From positions 1,240,001-1,304,000 of the forward strand of contig NZ_CP016442.1 in the NCBI RefSeq assembly GCF_001742165.1: a stretch of DNA of 64,000 bases, in the 5' to 3' direction. Made by a program: the position numbers and the translations under genes. Of this stretch, positions 18,041 through 27,700 are shown one piece after another. The notes beneath the pieces are model-generated. The model did no database searches. It saw only the letters and a program-made list of their open reading frames with translations, and had not been told where the DNA came from. Source of the stretch: Burkholderia stabilis. GTDB lineage: Bacteria > Pseudomonadota > Gammaproteobacteria > Burkholderiales > Burkholderiaceae. Each line of letters opens with the position of its first letter. Within the stretch, counting starts at the first letter, position 1.

Positions 18041-18069
18041 GAAAGCGCCGGGCGCACGCGGCCCGGCGC
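18041..18069 (-). terminator. Terminator of the porin gene
   Basis: Perfect nine-base stem GCGCCGGGC / GCCCGGCGC with a seven-base loop; on the minus strand it is followed by TTTCTT. It lies 10 bp past the porin stop and 25 bp past the convergent LysR stop, so it may serve both. Confidence 0.65.
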
Positions 18070-18079
18070 ATCGCGATCG

Positions 18080-19150
18080 TCAGAAGCGATGCACGATGCC
18101 GAGCTGCACGCCGCGCGCATTCGCGCCCGGATAGGCGAGCGGCAGACCGGGGTTGGCCGCGCCGGCGAGCGTGTAGCCGGCCTGGTTGCGGTTGCGCAGG
18201 TACGACAGCGCGCCGTAGAAGCTCGTGCGCTTCGACAGGTCGTACTCGTACATCAGCCCGAGCTGGTCCGCATTGTTGCCCTGCGACGACTGGTCGTGCA
18301 GATACGCGTAACCAAGCGCGACGGTGTTCGCCGGGTTGAACTGGTATTTGACCGACAGCCCGTACACGCGCGAATCGATCCCGAAGTCGGCCCACTTCAC
18401 CGCGGAGAAACCGCCGTACACGGTGGCCTTGCCGATCGCGTACGATGCGCCGGCCATGATCGTGCGATCGGTCGTGGTCGCCGTTGCATTCTTCAGCCAC
18501 TGGCCCGCAACGAACGCCGCGAACGGCCCGTGTTCGTAGGTCAGGTCGAACTGCTGGCTGGAGCCTGCCGAGCGCACGCCGCCCGCATCGCCGAACCCGA
18601 AATACAGCCCGCCCTGGAAGCCCGCGATCTCCGGGCTCTGGTACGACAGCGTGTTGCTCGTACGGAACGAGAACACGGTCAGGTTGTCCATGCCGGACGC
18701 CTGCGTGACGCCGCCGAACGCATCCTGCCCGCCCTGGTCGTTGAACAGCGGCGAGTTCTGGCGGCCCGCGCGCACCTTGCCCCATTGCCCCGCGATGCCG
18801 ACCCACGCCTGCCGGTTGAACATGCTGCCCGAGCTCGCCAGCGAGCCGTCGTTCGGGTTGAAGCCGTTCTCCAGCGCGAACTCGATCTTCTGCCCGCCGC
18901 CGATATCCTCGCCGCCCTTCATCCCGAACCGGCTGCCCCACTGGCCGCCCGAGCCGATCGCCGCCGTATAGCCGTTGCCCGTATTCACGTACTGCGCGAA
19001 TTCGTCGATCACGCCGTACAGCGTGACGCCATCCTGCGCGAGCACGGCGCCCGAGCCGCACAGGCACGCAACCGCGACCGTCGTGCGGAGCAAGGCATGC
19101 GGCAGCCGTACCGGGGACGCGCTCCCGCGGCATTTCATTTGTTTAGTCAT
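18080..19150 (-). CDS. Gram-negative general porin (OmpC/Omp32-like)
   Basis: 356 residues; MTKQMKC start at 19150 gives a signal peptide cleaved near VLAQDG. The mature protein begins VTLYGVIDEFAQYVN, the standard first strand of beta-proteobacterial 16-strand porins, and ends in the terminal-Phe strand VQLGIVHRF needed for BAM recognition. KVRAGRQNSPLF is part of the conserved constriction region. A trimeric outer-membrane channel for small solutes is expected. No clear ribosome site precedes 19150; a second Met four residues on is possible. The neighbouring NCS1 permease on the same strand, 166 bp upstream, could be co-transcribed. Confidence 0.88.
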   Translation of the reverse strand: MTKQMKCRGSASPVRLPHALLRTTVAVACLCGSGAVLAQDGVTLYGVIDEFAQYVNTGNGYTAAIGSGGQWGSRFGMKGGEDIGGGQKIEFALENGFNPNDGSLASSGSMFNRQAWVGIAGQWGKVRAGRQNSPLFNDQGGQDAFGGVTQASGMDNLTVFSFRTSNTLSYQSPEIAGFQGGLYFGFGDAGGVRSAGSSQQFDLTYEHGPFAAFVAGQWLKNATATTTDRTIMAGASYAIGKATVYGGFSAVKWADFGIDSRVYGLSVKYQFNPANTVALGYAYLHDQSSQGNNADQLGLMYEYDLSKRTSFYGALSYLRNRNQAGYTLAGAANPGLPLAYPGANARGVQLGIVHRF

Positions 19151-19316
19151 ACTATTTGATGAAAGGAAAAGGAAACGATCCCGGACGCGACGATCGTGCC
19201 GCGCCGGCATCGCAATACAAGAAACGGGGTGGACCGCCCGGCGCAGGCAACGCCAGGCCCGACGCGATGTGCTGCCCGGGCCGGCTACCGGCCGGCCCGA
19301 TGCACGATGCGTGACG

Positions 19317-20747
19317 TCAGTGGTGAACTTCGCCGCGTTCGAGCGGCAGGATCAGGCGTTCGGGGATGCTGCGCCGTGACACGCGCGCGCAGATGTAATA
19401 CAGCACGGCCGGCACGACGAGGCCGAGGATCCACGAGATGTCGGTACCGCCGAGCGCGTCGACGAGCGGCCCCGTGTAGATGTGCGTCGACATGAACGGG
19501 AACTGCACGAGGATGCCGACCACGTAGATCGTGATCGCCATCACGTTCCAGCGGCCGTAGCGGCCGTCCGGATCGGACAGCGCCGGCACGTCGTAGCGCG
19601 AGCGCGTGAAGCAGTAGTAATCGACCAGGTTGATCGCGCTCCACGGCGTGAAGAACGCGAGCAGGAACAGGATGAACGCGGTGAATTCCTTCAGGAACGA
19701 ATGGCGGCCCGCAAGCGCGATCAGCGTCGACACGCAGATCATCCCGAAGATGTAGACGAGGCGGCTCTTCGACGACACTGCGCCCTTGCCGCGAAAACCG
19801 CTGACGATCGTCGCCATCGACATGAAGCTGCCGTACGCGTTGAGCGCCGTCACCGTCACCTTGCCGAACGCGATGCTGAAGTACAGCAGCGCGGCCACGG
19901 CGCCCGTCGAACCGAGGCCGACGATATACGACACCTCATGGTGCGCGAACTGGCCGCCGGCCAGCGCGGCCGCGAACACGCCGAACACCATCGCCGCCTG
20001 CGCGCCGATCACCGAGCCCAGGCCAACCGCGAGAAACGTCGCGACCGACGACGTCGAGCGCGGCAGGTAGCGCGAATAGTCGGCGACGTACGGGCCGAAT
20101 GCGATCTGCCACGACGCGGACAGCGACATCGACAGCAGGAAGCTCGCGAGCGAGAAATGCTTGTTCGCGAGCAGCGCGCCGACGTCGTGGTTCGCGAACA
20201 ACTGCGTGAACATGTAGACGAACGCAATGATGCCGACCACGCTCGCGATCCGGCCGACGAAGTGGATCGCGCGATAACCGAACACGGTCAGCACGACGAT
20301 CACGGCCGCGAACAGCAGGATGCCGGCCGCGTCGTCGACATGCAGCAACTGCGCGACGGCCTGCCCGGCCAGCACCGAGCCGCTTGCGGAAAAACCGATG
20401 TACATCAGGCACACGAGCACGATCGGGATCATCGCGCCGTACACGCCGAACTGCACGCGGCTCGAGATCATCTGCGGCAGCCCGAGCTGCGGCCCTTGCG
20501 CGCCATGCAGCGCCATCACCGCGCCGCCGACCAGCTGGCCGAGCAGCAGCGCGACCAGCGACCAGAACACGTCACCGCCGAGCACGACGGCGAGCGCGCC
20601 CGTGACGATCGCCGTGATCTGCATGTTGGCCGACAGCCACAGCGTGAACTGGCTCAGCAGCCCGCCGTGGCGCTCGGCATCGGGAATGAAGTCGATCGAG
20701 CGAACCTCGATCAGGCCGCCGGCTTTTCCACTGGAATTCGTTGACAC
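19317..20747 (-). CDS. NCS1-family permease (cytosine/purine/urocanate type)
   Basis: 476 residues from GTG 20747, chosen because GGAG lies eight bases upstream and the family N-terminus begins there (VSTNSSGK). About twelve membrane segments; motifs such as QFTLWLSANMQITAIVTGAL, GPQLGLPQMISSRVQFGVYG and FGPYVADYSRYLP are typical of NCS1 nucleobase:cation symporters. The solute is not evident: cytosine, allantoin, hydantoin or urocanate transporters share these. The 348-bp upstream region contains a 12-bp palindrome of the kind GntR/HutC regulators bind. The porin gene follows on the same strand. Confidence 0.85.
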   Translation of the reverse strand: MSTNSSGKAGGLIEVRSIDFIPDAERHGGLLSQFTLWLSANMQITAIVTGALAVVLGGDVFWSLVALLLGQLVGGAVMALHGAQGPQLGLPQMISSRVQFGVYGAMIPIVLVCLMYIGFSASGSVLAGQAVAQLLHVDDAAGILLFAAVIVVLTVFGYRAIHFVGRIASVVGIIAFVYMFTQLFANHDVGALLANKHFSLASFLLSMSLSASWQIAFGPYVADYSRYLPRSTSSVATFLAVGLGSVIGAQAAMVFGVFAAALAGGQFAHHEVSYIVGLGSTGAVAALLYFSIAFGKVTVTALNAYGSFMSMATIVSGFRGKGAVSSKSRLVYIFGMICVSTLIALAGRHSFLKEFTAFILFLLAFFTPWSAINLVDYYCFTRSRYDVPALSDPDGRYGRWNVMAITIYVVGILVQFPFMSTHIYTGPLVDALGGTDISWILGLVVPAVLYYICARVSRRSIPERLILPLERGEVHH

Positions 20748-20929
20748 GGGTCGATCTCCACAATACTCTGGATCACAAATGGTTTGAAAGAGGCAGGGAA
20801 CCTGCCAAGCCGCCCTTTCGGCTCTTCGGGTGCGGGGCGCCGTGGATCGCCGGCATGCGCCACGCACGCACGGTTTGCACGCTGGCGCGCAAGCGGCACG
20901 ACGTGTGCCGACATTGCCAGCGGATGATC

Positions 20930-20941
20930 TTGTATATACAA
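20930..20941. promoter_or_regulatory. Palindrome TTGTATATACAA upstream of the permease
   Basis: Perfect 12-bp palindrome 183 bp before the permease start. TGTATATACA cores are typical operators of GntR-family regulators, HutC among them. No GntR gene is in the window, so the regulator would be encoded elsewhere. Confidence 0.45.
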
Positions 20942-21040
20942 CTTGCGAGAAATCGGTGATTACCCGGTATCCGTCGATTTTCGAAATTGTTCGAACGATC
21001 GGGATTCGCCGGCGGAGTTTTTCGTCAGTTTTTCGTTTGA

Positions 21041-21074
21041 AAAATGAAAGGCCTCGCGCTTGCGGGCGAGGCCT
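21041..21074 (-). terminator. Terminator of the agmatinase/acetyltransferase unit
   Basis: Nine-base stem AGGCCTCGC / GCGAGGCCT (21049-21057 with 21066-21074); on the minus strand it is followed by TTCATTTTT. It lies 22 bp beyond the acetyltransferase stop. Confidence 0.75.
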
Positions 21075-21095
21075 GTTTCGTATGACGAAGCCGCG

Positions 21096-21566
21096 TTACG
21101 AACGCGCGATGCGTCCTGTCTCGAACGTCAGGATTTCGTCACCGGCGTCGTCGAGCTCCCCGGTCGGCGTCCAGCCGAGGTGCCGGTAGAACCCGTGCGA
21201 GCGCGATGCGGGATCGGTCGAGCAGCCGAGGAACAGCGTCGTGAACCCGTTCGCCGCGAAATCGTCGATCACCTGCCGCAGCAGCCGCTTGCCGATCCCT
21301 GCTCCCTCGTATTCGGGCAGCATCGCGAGCACGACGATCTCGCCCGATTCGGTGTCGCCGAAGCAGTAGCCGACCATGCGTGCGTTCGCGCAGCAGACGT
21401 GGCCCGAGAACAGGCCGTCCCGGATACCGTCGCCCCAGCTTTCGACGGTGATGCCGAGGTCGCGCAACTGCGCTTCGGTGAACGCGTTTTCGCGTGTGTT
21501 GCCGCGCAGTGCAATGCACGCGGCTGCGTCGGCGGGCACGGCCCTGCGCCAGGTAAGGGCTTCCAT
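21096..21566 (-). CDS. GNAT-family N-acetyltransferase
   Basis: 156 residues from MEALTWRRAVPADAAACIAL. The GNAT acetyl-CoA loop is present as PEYEGAGIGKRLLRQVID (R/Q-x-x-G-x-G/A pattern), with the preceding strand EIVVLAMLP and C-terminal FYRHLGW. It is 29 bp downstream of the agmatinase gene on the same strand, so polyamine or amino-acid derivative acetylation is a reasonable guess; the substrate cannot be read. Not a ribosomal-protein type (RimI/RimJ) by its N-terminus. Confidence 0.8.
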   Translation of the reverse strand: MEALTWRRAVPADAAACIALRGNTRENAFTEAQLRDLGITVESWGDGIRDGLFSGHVCCANARMVGYCFGDTESGEIVVLAMLPEYEGAGIGKRLLRQVIDDFAANGFTTLFLGCSTDPASRSHGFYRHLGWTPTGELDDAGDEILTFETGRIARS

Positions 21567-21595
21567 CGTTCGAATCGTCCTCTTGCGTGCTGCCG

Positions 21596-22546
21596 TCACC
21601 GCGCGCCGCGACGGCGCGACGCGTACAGGCAGATCAGTTCCAGCGCGATCGTCGCGCCGGCCAGCGACGTGATTTCCGCATGATCGTACGGCGGCGACAC
21701 TTCGACCACATCCATGCCGACCAGGTTGATGCCATCCAGGTGCCGCAGGATCTCGAACGCCTGATGGCTCGACAGCCCGCCCGAGACCGGCGTGCCGGTG
21801 CCCGGCGCGAACGCCGGATCGAGACAGTCGATGTCGAACGTCAGGTACACGGGATGATCGCCGACGCGCTCGCGAATCCGCGCGGCGACCGCGGCAGGCG
21901 TCGACGCATGCACGCGACGCGCATCCTGGATGTCGAATCCCATCGGCTCGTCGTTGGTCGTCCGGATGCCGACCTGGGCCGACCGCTCCGGCACGACCCA
22001 TCCTTCGCGCGCCGCGTGATAGAACATCGTGCCGTGATCGATGCGCTTCACGTCGCGATCGGGCCACGTGTCGGTATGCGCATCGAAATGCACGAGCGAC
22101 AGCGGCCCGTGCACCTTCGCATGCGCCTTCAGCAGCGGATACGTGATGAAGTGATCGCCGCCGAGCGTCAGCATCGCGCAACCGCGCGCGAGGATCGCGT
22201 CGGCGTGCCGCTCGATCGCGCCCGGCACCGATTCGGGTTGCCCGAGATCGAATGCGCAATCGCCGTAGTCGACCGCGGCCAGCACGTCGAACGGATCGAA
22301 CTCCCACGGCCACGGACGCTCCCACGCGATGCCCGTCGACGCGATCCGCAACCCGCGCGGACCGAAACGCGTGCCGGGCCGGTGCGACGCGGCCGAATCG
22401 AACGGCACGCCGGTGATCGCGAGATCGACGCCGTCGAGATCGCGGCTGAAACGCCGGCGCATGAAGCTCGTCGCGCCCGCGAACGTCGGTTCGGCCTGCG
22501 TGCCGTAGAGGCTGTCGCGCGTGAACGCGAGATCGTTGTGGCTCAT
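21596..22546 (-). CDS. speB: Agmatinase / ureohydrolase family enzyme
   Basis: 316 residues from MSHNDLAFTRDSLYGTQ. The binuclear Mn site of ureohydrolases is complete: GGDHFITYP, HFDAHTDTW, and DIDCLDPAFAPGTGTPVSGG. The N-terminal SFMRRRFSRDLDGVDLAITG and length match agmatinases, which cleave agmatine to putrescine and urea; guanidinobutyrase is a close alternative. A GNAT gene follows and a LysR is divergent, as often seen for arginine/agmatine catabolic genes. With the acetylpolyamine amidohydrolase at 13-14 kb this gives the window two polyamine-linked enzymes. The symbol is by family resemblance. Confidence 0.85.
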   Translation of the reverse strand: MSHNDLAFTRDSLYGTQAEPTFAGATSFMRRRFSRDLDGVDLAITGVPFDSAASHRPGTRFGPRGLRIASTGIAWERPWPWEFDPFDVLAAVDYGDCAFDLGQPESVPGAIERHADAILARGCAMLTLGGDHFITYPLLKAHAKVHGPLSLVHFDAHTDTWPDRDVKRIDHGTMFYHAAREGWVVPERSAQVGIRTTNDEPMGFDIQDARRVHASTPAAVAARIRERVGDHPVYLTFDIDCLDPAFAPGTGTPVSGGLSSHQAFEILRHLDGINLVGMDVVEVSPPYDHAEITSLAGATIALELICLYASRRRGAR

Positions 22547-22675
22547 CGTCGGATTCCTGTCTGAAGGGGGACACGGTCGCGCGACCGGCGACCTCGTGCC
22601 CGATTCTGCCGGCGCGGCATTCGACGAAAAATATGAACTAACATAAGCCGACTTCACAAAACGCGATGTATCGCC

Positions 22676-23593
22676 ATGCTGACCCGACTCAGAGACATGG
22701 ATTTGCAGTTGCTGCGGCTCTTTCTGACGATCGTCGAAAGCGGCGGCTTCAGCGCCGCGCAGGGCACGCTCGGCATGGCGCCTTCGACGATCAGCACGCA
22801 GATGGCCAAGCTCGAGACGCGTCTCGGGTTCCGGCTGTGCGAACGCGGCAAGAGCGGATTCCGGCTGACGCCCAAGGGCGAGCGTGTGCTGCAGTCGACG
22901 CGGCGGCTCCTGCAGGCAATGGACGTCTTCACGCGCGATACGCAGCACGTGTCGGGCGCGTTGCTCGGCGAGTTGCGCATCGGCCTGTCCGAGCGGCTCG
23001 CGCCGGACATCGTGGAATCGATCGCGGCGGCCGTCGGCCGCTTCCGCGAGCGGGCGCCGGACGTGCTGATCGAGATGGTCGCCATACCGCCCGACGAACT
23101 GGAGCGCAGGCTGCTGAAAGGCGAACTGCAGCTCGCGATCGGCTACTTTTCCGGCCACCAGGCCGGCCTGCACTACGCGCCGCTGTTCGTCGAACACCAG
23201 TCGCTGCATTGCGGCGCCCGGCATCCGTTGTTTGCGAAGAAAACCGTGTCGGCCGACGACATCGCGCGCGCGAGCAACGTCGCGCGGCTCTACAAGACGA
23301 ACACGTCGGGTTCGGCGCCGCGCAACGCGCAGCCGACCGCGTTCTCCGAAAACGTCGATGCCGACGTGATCTTCATCCTGTCCGGCGCGCATGTCGGCTT
23401 CCTGCCCGACCACGTCGCGGCGCCGTGGATCGCCGCGGGGAAGATGCGCAGGCTGCTCGCGAGCAAGTTGAGTCACACGGTCGAATTCCAGCTCGCGACG
23501 CCGAGGAACTGCGACGGCGGCGAAGCGCTGGAAGCCTTCACGGAAGCGCTCGCCGAACGGTTCGGCGGGCTCGAGGGTTGCGCGGCCCGGTAG
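22676..23593 (+). CDS. LysR-family transcriptional regulator (agmatinase neighbour)
   Basis: 305 residues from ATG 22676; an ATG at 22697 (MDLQLLRLFLTIVES) gives the more usual LysR N-terminus and may be the true start. Winged helix about residues 8-67 (TLGMAPSTISTQMAKLETRL), followed by the effector domain with SGELRIG-like linker GALLGELRIGLSER. It is divergent from the agmatinase gene with 129 bp between starts, the natural candidate for its activator. Confidence 0.83.
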   Translation: MLTRLRDMDLQLLRLFLTIVESGGFSAAQGTLGMAPSTISTQMAKLETRLGFRLCERGKSGFRLTPKGERVLQSTRRLLQAMDVFTRDTQHVSGALLGELRIGLSERLAPDIVESIAAAVGRFRERAPDVLIEMVAIPPDELERRLLKGELQLAIGYFSGHQAGLHYAPLFVEHQSLHCGARHPLFAKKTVSADDIARASNVARLYKTNTSGSAPRNAQPTAFSENVDADVIFILSGAHVGFLPDHVAAPWIAAGKMRRLLASKLSHTVEFQLATPRNCDGGEALEAFTEALAERFGGLEGCAAR

Positions 23594-23632
23594 CCGGCCC
23601 GCCGCGCGGCAGCAGCGGCGGCCCGCTCCGGG

Positions 23633-24262
23633 TCAGACGAGCCGGTCAGACGCGACGACCTGCACGCCCGGCCGCGCATCGATCGCGGCGTCGAGCAACG
23701 CGCGTGCAATCCGCGGCGCAGGATTCACGCGCCACTTCGCCGGCAACACGGGGTTGGCGACGCTCAACGCGAACACGAGCATCCGCTCGCCGGCCCTGAA
23801 TTCGTCGCGGCTGCCGCCGATCAGGCCCGGCCGCACATAAGTGAGCGACGCGAAGCCGATACCGGCGAGCGCCTGCTCGACCTCGCCCTTCACGCGGTTG
23901 TAGAAGATGCGCGATGCAGGATCCGCGCCGAGTGCGGAATTCAGGACGTAGGCCGGTGTGCCGAACCGGTGCGCGAGCCGCGCGACCGCGAGCGGATAGT
24001 CGTGATCGACGCGCCGGAATGCCTCTTTCGATCCCGCGACCCGCATCGTGGTGCCGAGCGTGCAGATCACCGCATCGGCCTGCCACCAGTCGGCTTCGTC
24101 GGGCAGGTGATCGAAGTCGACCTCCAGTGCGCGCATCTTCGGATGCGGCGACAACGGCCGGCGCGCGAGGACGACCACGCGATCGACCCGCGAATCGGCG
24201 AGCGCGACTTCGAGGACGTGACGCCCGACGAGTCCCGTCGCGCCGACGAGCAGCAATTTCAT
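23633..24262 (-). CDS. NAD(P)H-binding atypical short-chain dehydrogenase
   Basis: 209 residues beginning MKLLLVGATGLVGRHVLEVAL, a Rossmann dinucleotide motif (GATGLVG). ADAVICTLGTTMRVAGSKEA, DHDYPLAVARLA and YNRVKGEVEQAL place it in the NAD(P)-binding group that includes the TIP30/HTATIP2-like and YwnB-like proteins. The YNRVKGE motif preserves the Tyr-x-x-x-Lys pair. Function unknown; often described as an oxidoreductase or NmrA-like sensor. Stands alone, convergent with the LysR gene (39-bp gap). Confidence 0.8.
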   Translation of the reverse strand: MKLLLVGATGLVGRHVLEVALADSRVDRVVVLARRPLSPHPKMRALEVDFDHLPDEADWWQADAVICTLGTTMRVAGSKEAFRRVDHDYPLAVARLAHRFGTPAYVLNSALGADPASRIFYNRVKGEVEQALAGIGFASLTYVRPGLIGGSRDEFRAGERMLVFALSVANPVLPAKWRVNPAPRIARALLDAAIDARPGVQVVASDRLV

Positions 24263-24718
24263 GTCCGGTTCTTCCGTGTGGAGCCTGAGTTGGCGGGCCG
24301 GGAGCGGCCCGGTTTCCGGCTTCCCACATGATCGTCGGCCAACGTGGCGCCGACAACCTCACCGCATCTCGAAATATTACGGAACGCACTCAACAGATAT
24401 CTCAAATTTTATGCGTCGTACTCGAGCGCCTCAGCCTCCCCGCAACAATTCGTCGCACATTTACACGCATTTTCGTTATTTTCATCGCACCCTATCTCAC
24501 AAAACACCCGTTTTCTCGATGTTTGTACGACAAATAATGTTAAACAACGTAAGAAAGTGCATTCATTTTTCGTTGTTTTACATTACAACCACATTTCAAT
24601 CTGTAAGATTCAACTCATTCGTTATCTCTTAATTCACCCAGGAACGCCCATCCAGCTGTCTTAATTCCTCAAGTCATCGTATCGCGGTGCGGCGTCCTCT
24701 TTTTTTCCGAGACAGACT
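24263..24718 (+). promoter_or_regulatory. AT-rich leader of the trimeric autotransporter gene
   Basis: 456 bp without a gene. From about 24345 to 24665 the DNA is strikingly AT-rich against the chromosome average, with several poly-A/T tracts. This is the likely promoter and nucleoid-protein silencing region of the adhesin gene. Short open frames here show no coding bias. Confidence 0.55.
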
Positions 24719-27700
24719 ATGAACCGCACTTTCCGTACGATCTGGAACGACGCACTGGGCGCCTGGGTCGCCACCTCCGAAACCACCCGCGCCAACGGCA
24801 AGAAGACCTCGAGCAAGGTGTCGGCCAGCGCGCGCGCTGCCGCCACGCTCTCCGTTGCCGCCGCAGCCCTGATCCCCCTCGACAGCCTCGCCTACGTATC
24901 GGTCGGCGGCAACACCGGCTCCCAGTGCTCCGGCAGCTGGGCGGCGTGTGCCGACTACTGGTCCGTCGCGATCGGCGACGAGGCGACGGCGACGCAAACC
25001 GGCAACCGCGCCGGCGCGACGACCTCCAGTTTCCTGACGTCGGTCGGTGCGCGCTCCAAGGCGTCCGGCGGCACCTACGCCGCGGCCTTCGCGGCCGAAG
25101 CCAACGCCACCGGCGAAGGCTCGCTCGCGATGGGCGGCAAGGCCACGGCGTCCGGCGCGAGCGGCGTCGCCGTCGGCTACCAGTCGAGCGCGGCCGCGGC
25201 CAATGCCGTCGCACTCGGCCAGGGTTCGATCGCCGACCGTACCGGGTCGGGCGCGGAGCGCTTCTCCAACGCGGCAGTCGCGTCGAACGGTGTCGTGTCC
25301 GTCGGCAGCACCGGCGCGGAACGGCAAATCACCCACGTGGCCGGCGGCACGCAGGACACGGACGCCGTCAACGTTCGGCAGTTGTCCGCCGTCGACGCAG
25401 CGGCGTCGGCCGGCCTCGCGTCGCTGTCGACCGGGCTGAGCACGACCGGCACGCGCATGTCGTCGCTGTCGACCGGCATCGACGCCACCAACACGTCGGT
25501 CAACACGCTGTCGACATCGGTCGCGACCGGCCTCAGCTCGCTGTCGACGTCCACGTCGGCCGCGATCGACGCCGCGACCACGCGCTACTACGGCGTCAAC
25601 GACGGCGGCACCGCCGGCGCGAACTACAACAACGACGGCGCCACCGGCCTGAACGCGCTCGCGGCCGGCATCAACGCATCGGCCGCGGGCCAGGGGGACG
25701 TCGCGATCGGCGCGGGCGCGGCGAGCAGCAGCGGCTCGACGGGCGCCGGCAACGTCGCGATCGGCCAGGATGCCAGCGCGATCACGTCGGGCGGCGGCTA
25801 TGGCGTGATCGCGCTCGGCGCGGGCGCGAAGGCCGGCACGGGCGGCTACACGGGCGCCACCGCGATCGGCTACAACAGCTCCGCCACCGAAAACAGCATG
25901 GCGATCGGCCCGAACGCATCGTCGAGCCAGACCGGCACGGCGCTCGGCCGCTCCGCGGAAGCGACCGCTCGCGGCGCGCTGGGCGCCGGATCGTCCGCCG
26001 CCGCCACCGCGACGAGCGCGATCGCGCTGGGCGATCGGGCGACGAGCTCGGCCGCCAGCGGCGTGTCGATCGGCACGCAGGCCAACGCCAGCGCACAGGC
26101 CGCCAGCGCAATCGGGCCGCGCGCCATCGCGTCGGGCGCAGGCGCTGTCGCGATCGGTGCGAGCGCAACGGCTTCCGACGCCAGCGCGGTCGCACTGGGC
26201 GCCAATTCCGTGACCAGCGCGGCCGTCGGTACGAGCAGCGCGACGATCAACGGCACCACGTACAACTTCTCCGGCAACGCGCCCGCATCGACCGTCAGCG
26301 TCGGCGCGGCAGGCCGCGAACGCACCATCACCAACGTCGCCGCCGGCCGGCTGGCCGAGCGGAGCACCGACGCCGTCAACGGCTCGCAACTGAACGCGAC
26401 CAACGTCGAGCTCACCGCGGTCGGCGCCGGCCTCACGAGCCTGTCGACGTCGACCGAGTCGTCGATCACGTCGCTGTCGTCGTCCACTTCGACGGGCCTG
26501 TCGACCACGAACGACACGCTGGTCTCGCTGTCGACGTCGACCGCCGACAGCCTGCGCATCGTCGACAACAACGTCGCTTCGCTGTCGACCGGCCTGAGCA
26601 CGACCGACAACACCGTCGCATCGCTGTCGACCGCGACGTCCACCGGCCTGTCGACGACCAACAATGCGCTGGTTTCGCTGTCCACGTCCGCGTCGACCGG
26701 CATCGACACGCTCGGCAAGAACCTGACGTCGCTGTCGACCGCCACGTCGACGACCGTCGGTTCCTTGTCCACCACGATCAGTACCACGAATGATAACCTG
26801 GTCTCGTTGTCGACCTCGACGTCGACCGGAATCGTGTCGCTGTCGACCGGCCTGAGCACGACCAACGACACCGTCACGTCGCTGTCGACGTCCACGTCGA
26901 CCGGCCTGTCGACGACGAACAGCACGCTCGCGTCGTTGTCGACCTCCGCATCGACGGGCATCAACTCGCTGTCGACCGGCCTCAGCGCGACGGACAGCAC
27001 GATGACGTCGCTGTCCACGTCGACGTCGTCGGGCCTCAGCTCGCTGTCGACCAGCATCAGCTCGGTGACCGTCAACACGACGAACCTCGGCAACAGCACG
27101 GCCGACGCGCTCGGCGGCGGTGCGACGTACGATCCGGCAACCGGGAAGATCACCGCGCCGGCGTACGTGACGTACAACAACGACGGCACGACCACCACCA
27201 ATGCGAGCGTGGGCGACGCGATCGACAACCTCAACGCGAAGGGTGCGAAGTATTTCCACGCGAACTCGACCGAGGCCGACAGCCAGGCCACCGGCGCGAA
27301 CAGCGTCGCGATCGGCCCGAACGCGATCGCCAACATCGACAACTCGGTGGCGATCGGCAATCGCTCGATCACGGGTGCCGCCGTCGGCGTGTCGTCGTCG
27401 AACATCGGCGACCTGCATTTCGGCGGGTATGCGGGCGCCAACCCGTTCGGCGTGTTCAGCGTCGGCGCGCCCGGCCAGGAACGCCAGATCCAGAACGTCG
27501 CGGCCGGCCGCGTAAGCGCCGACAGCACCGATGCGATCAATGGCAGCCAGCTGCATGCGACCAACCGCAACGTCGCATCGCTGTCGACCGGCCTCAGCTC
27601 GACGAACAGCAACCTCGCGTCGCTGTCCACGTCGACCTCGACCAGCATCGGCTCGCTGTCGACTGGCCTGTCGTCGACCAACGAGGCGCTGGGCTCGCTG

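Larger units (their letters stand above)
20748..21095. other. Intergenic region upstream of the NCS1 permease
   Basis: 348 bp without a gene. It contains the permease promoter side with a 12-bp palindrome (20930-20941) and, at its right end, the terminator of the acetyltransferase gene. I see no open frame worth reporting. Confidence 0.6.
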
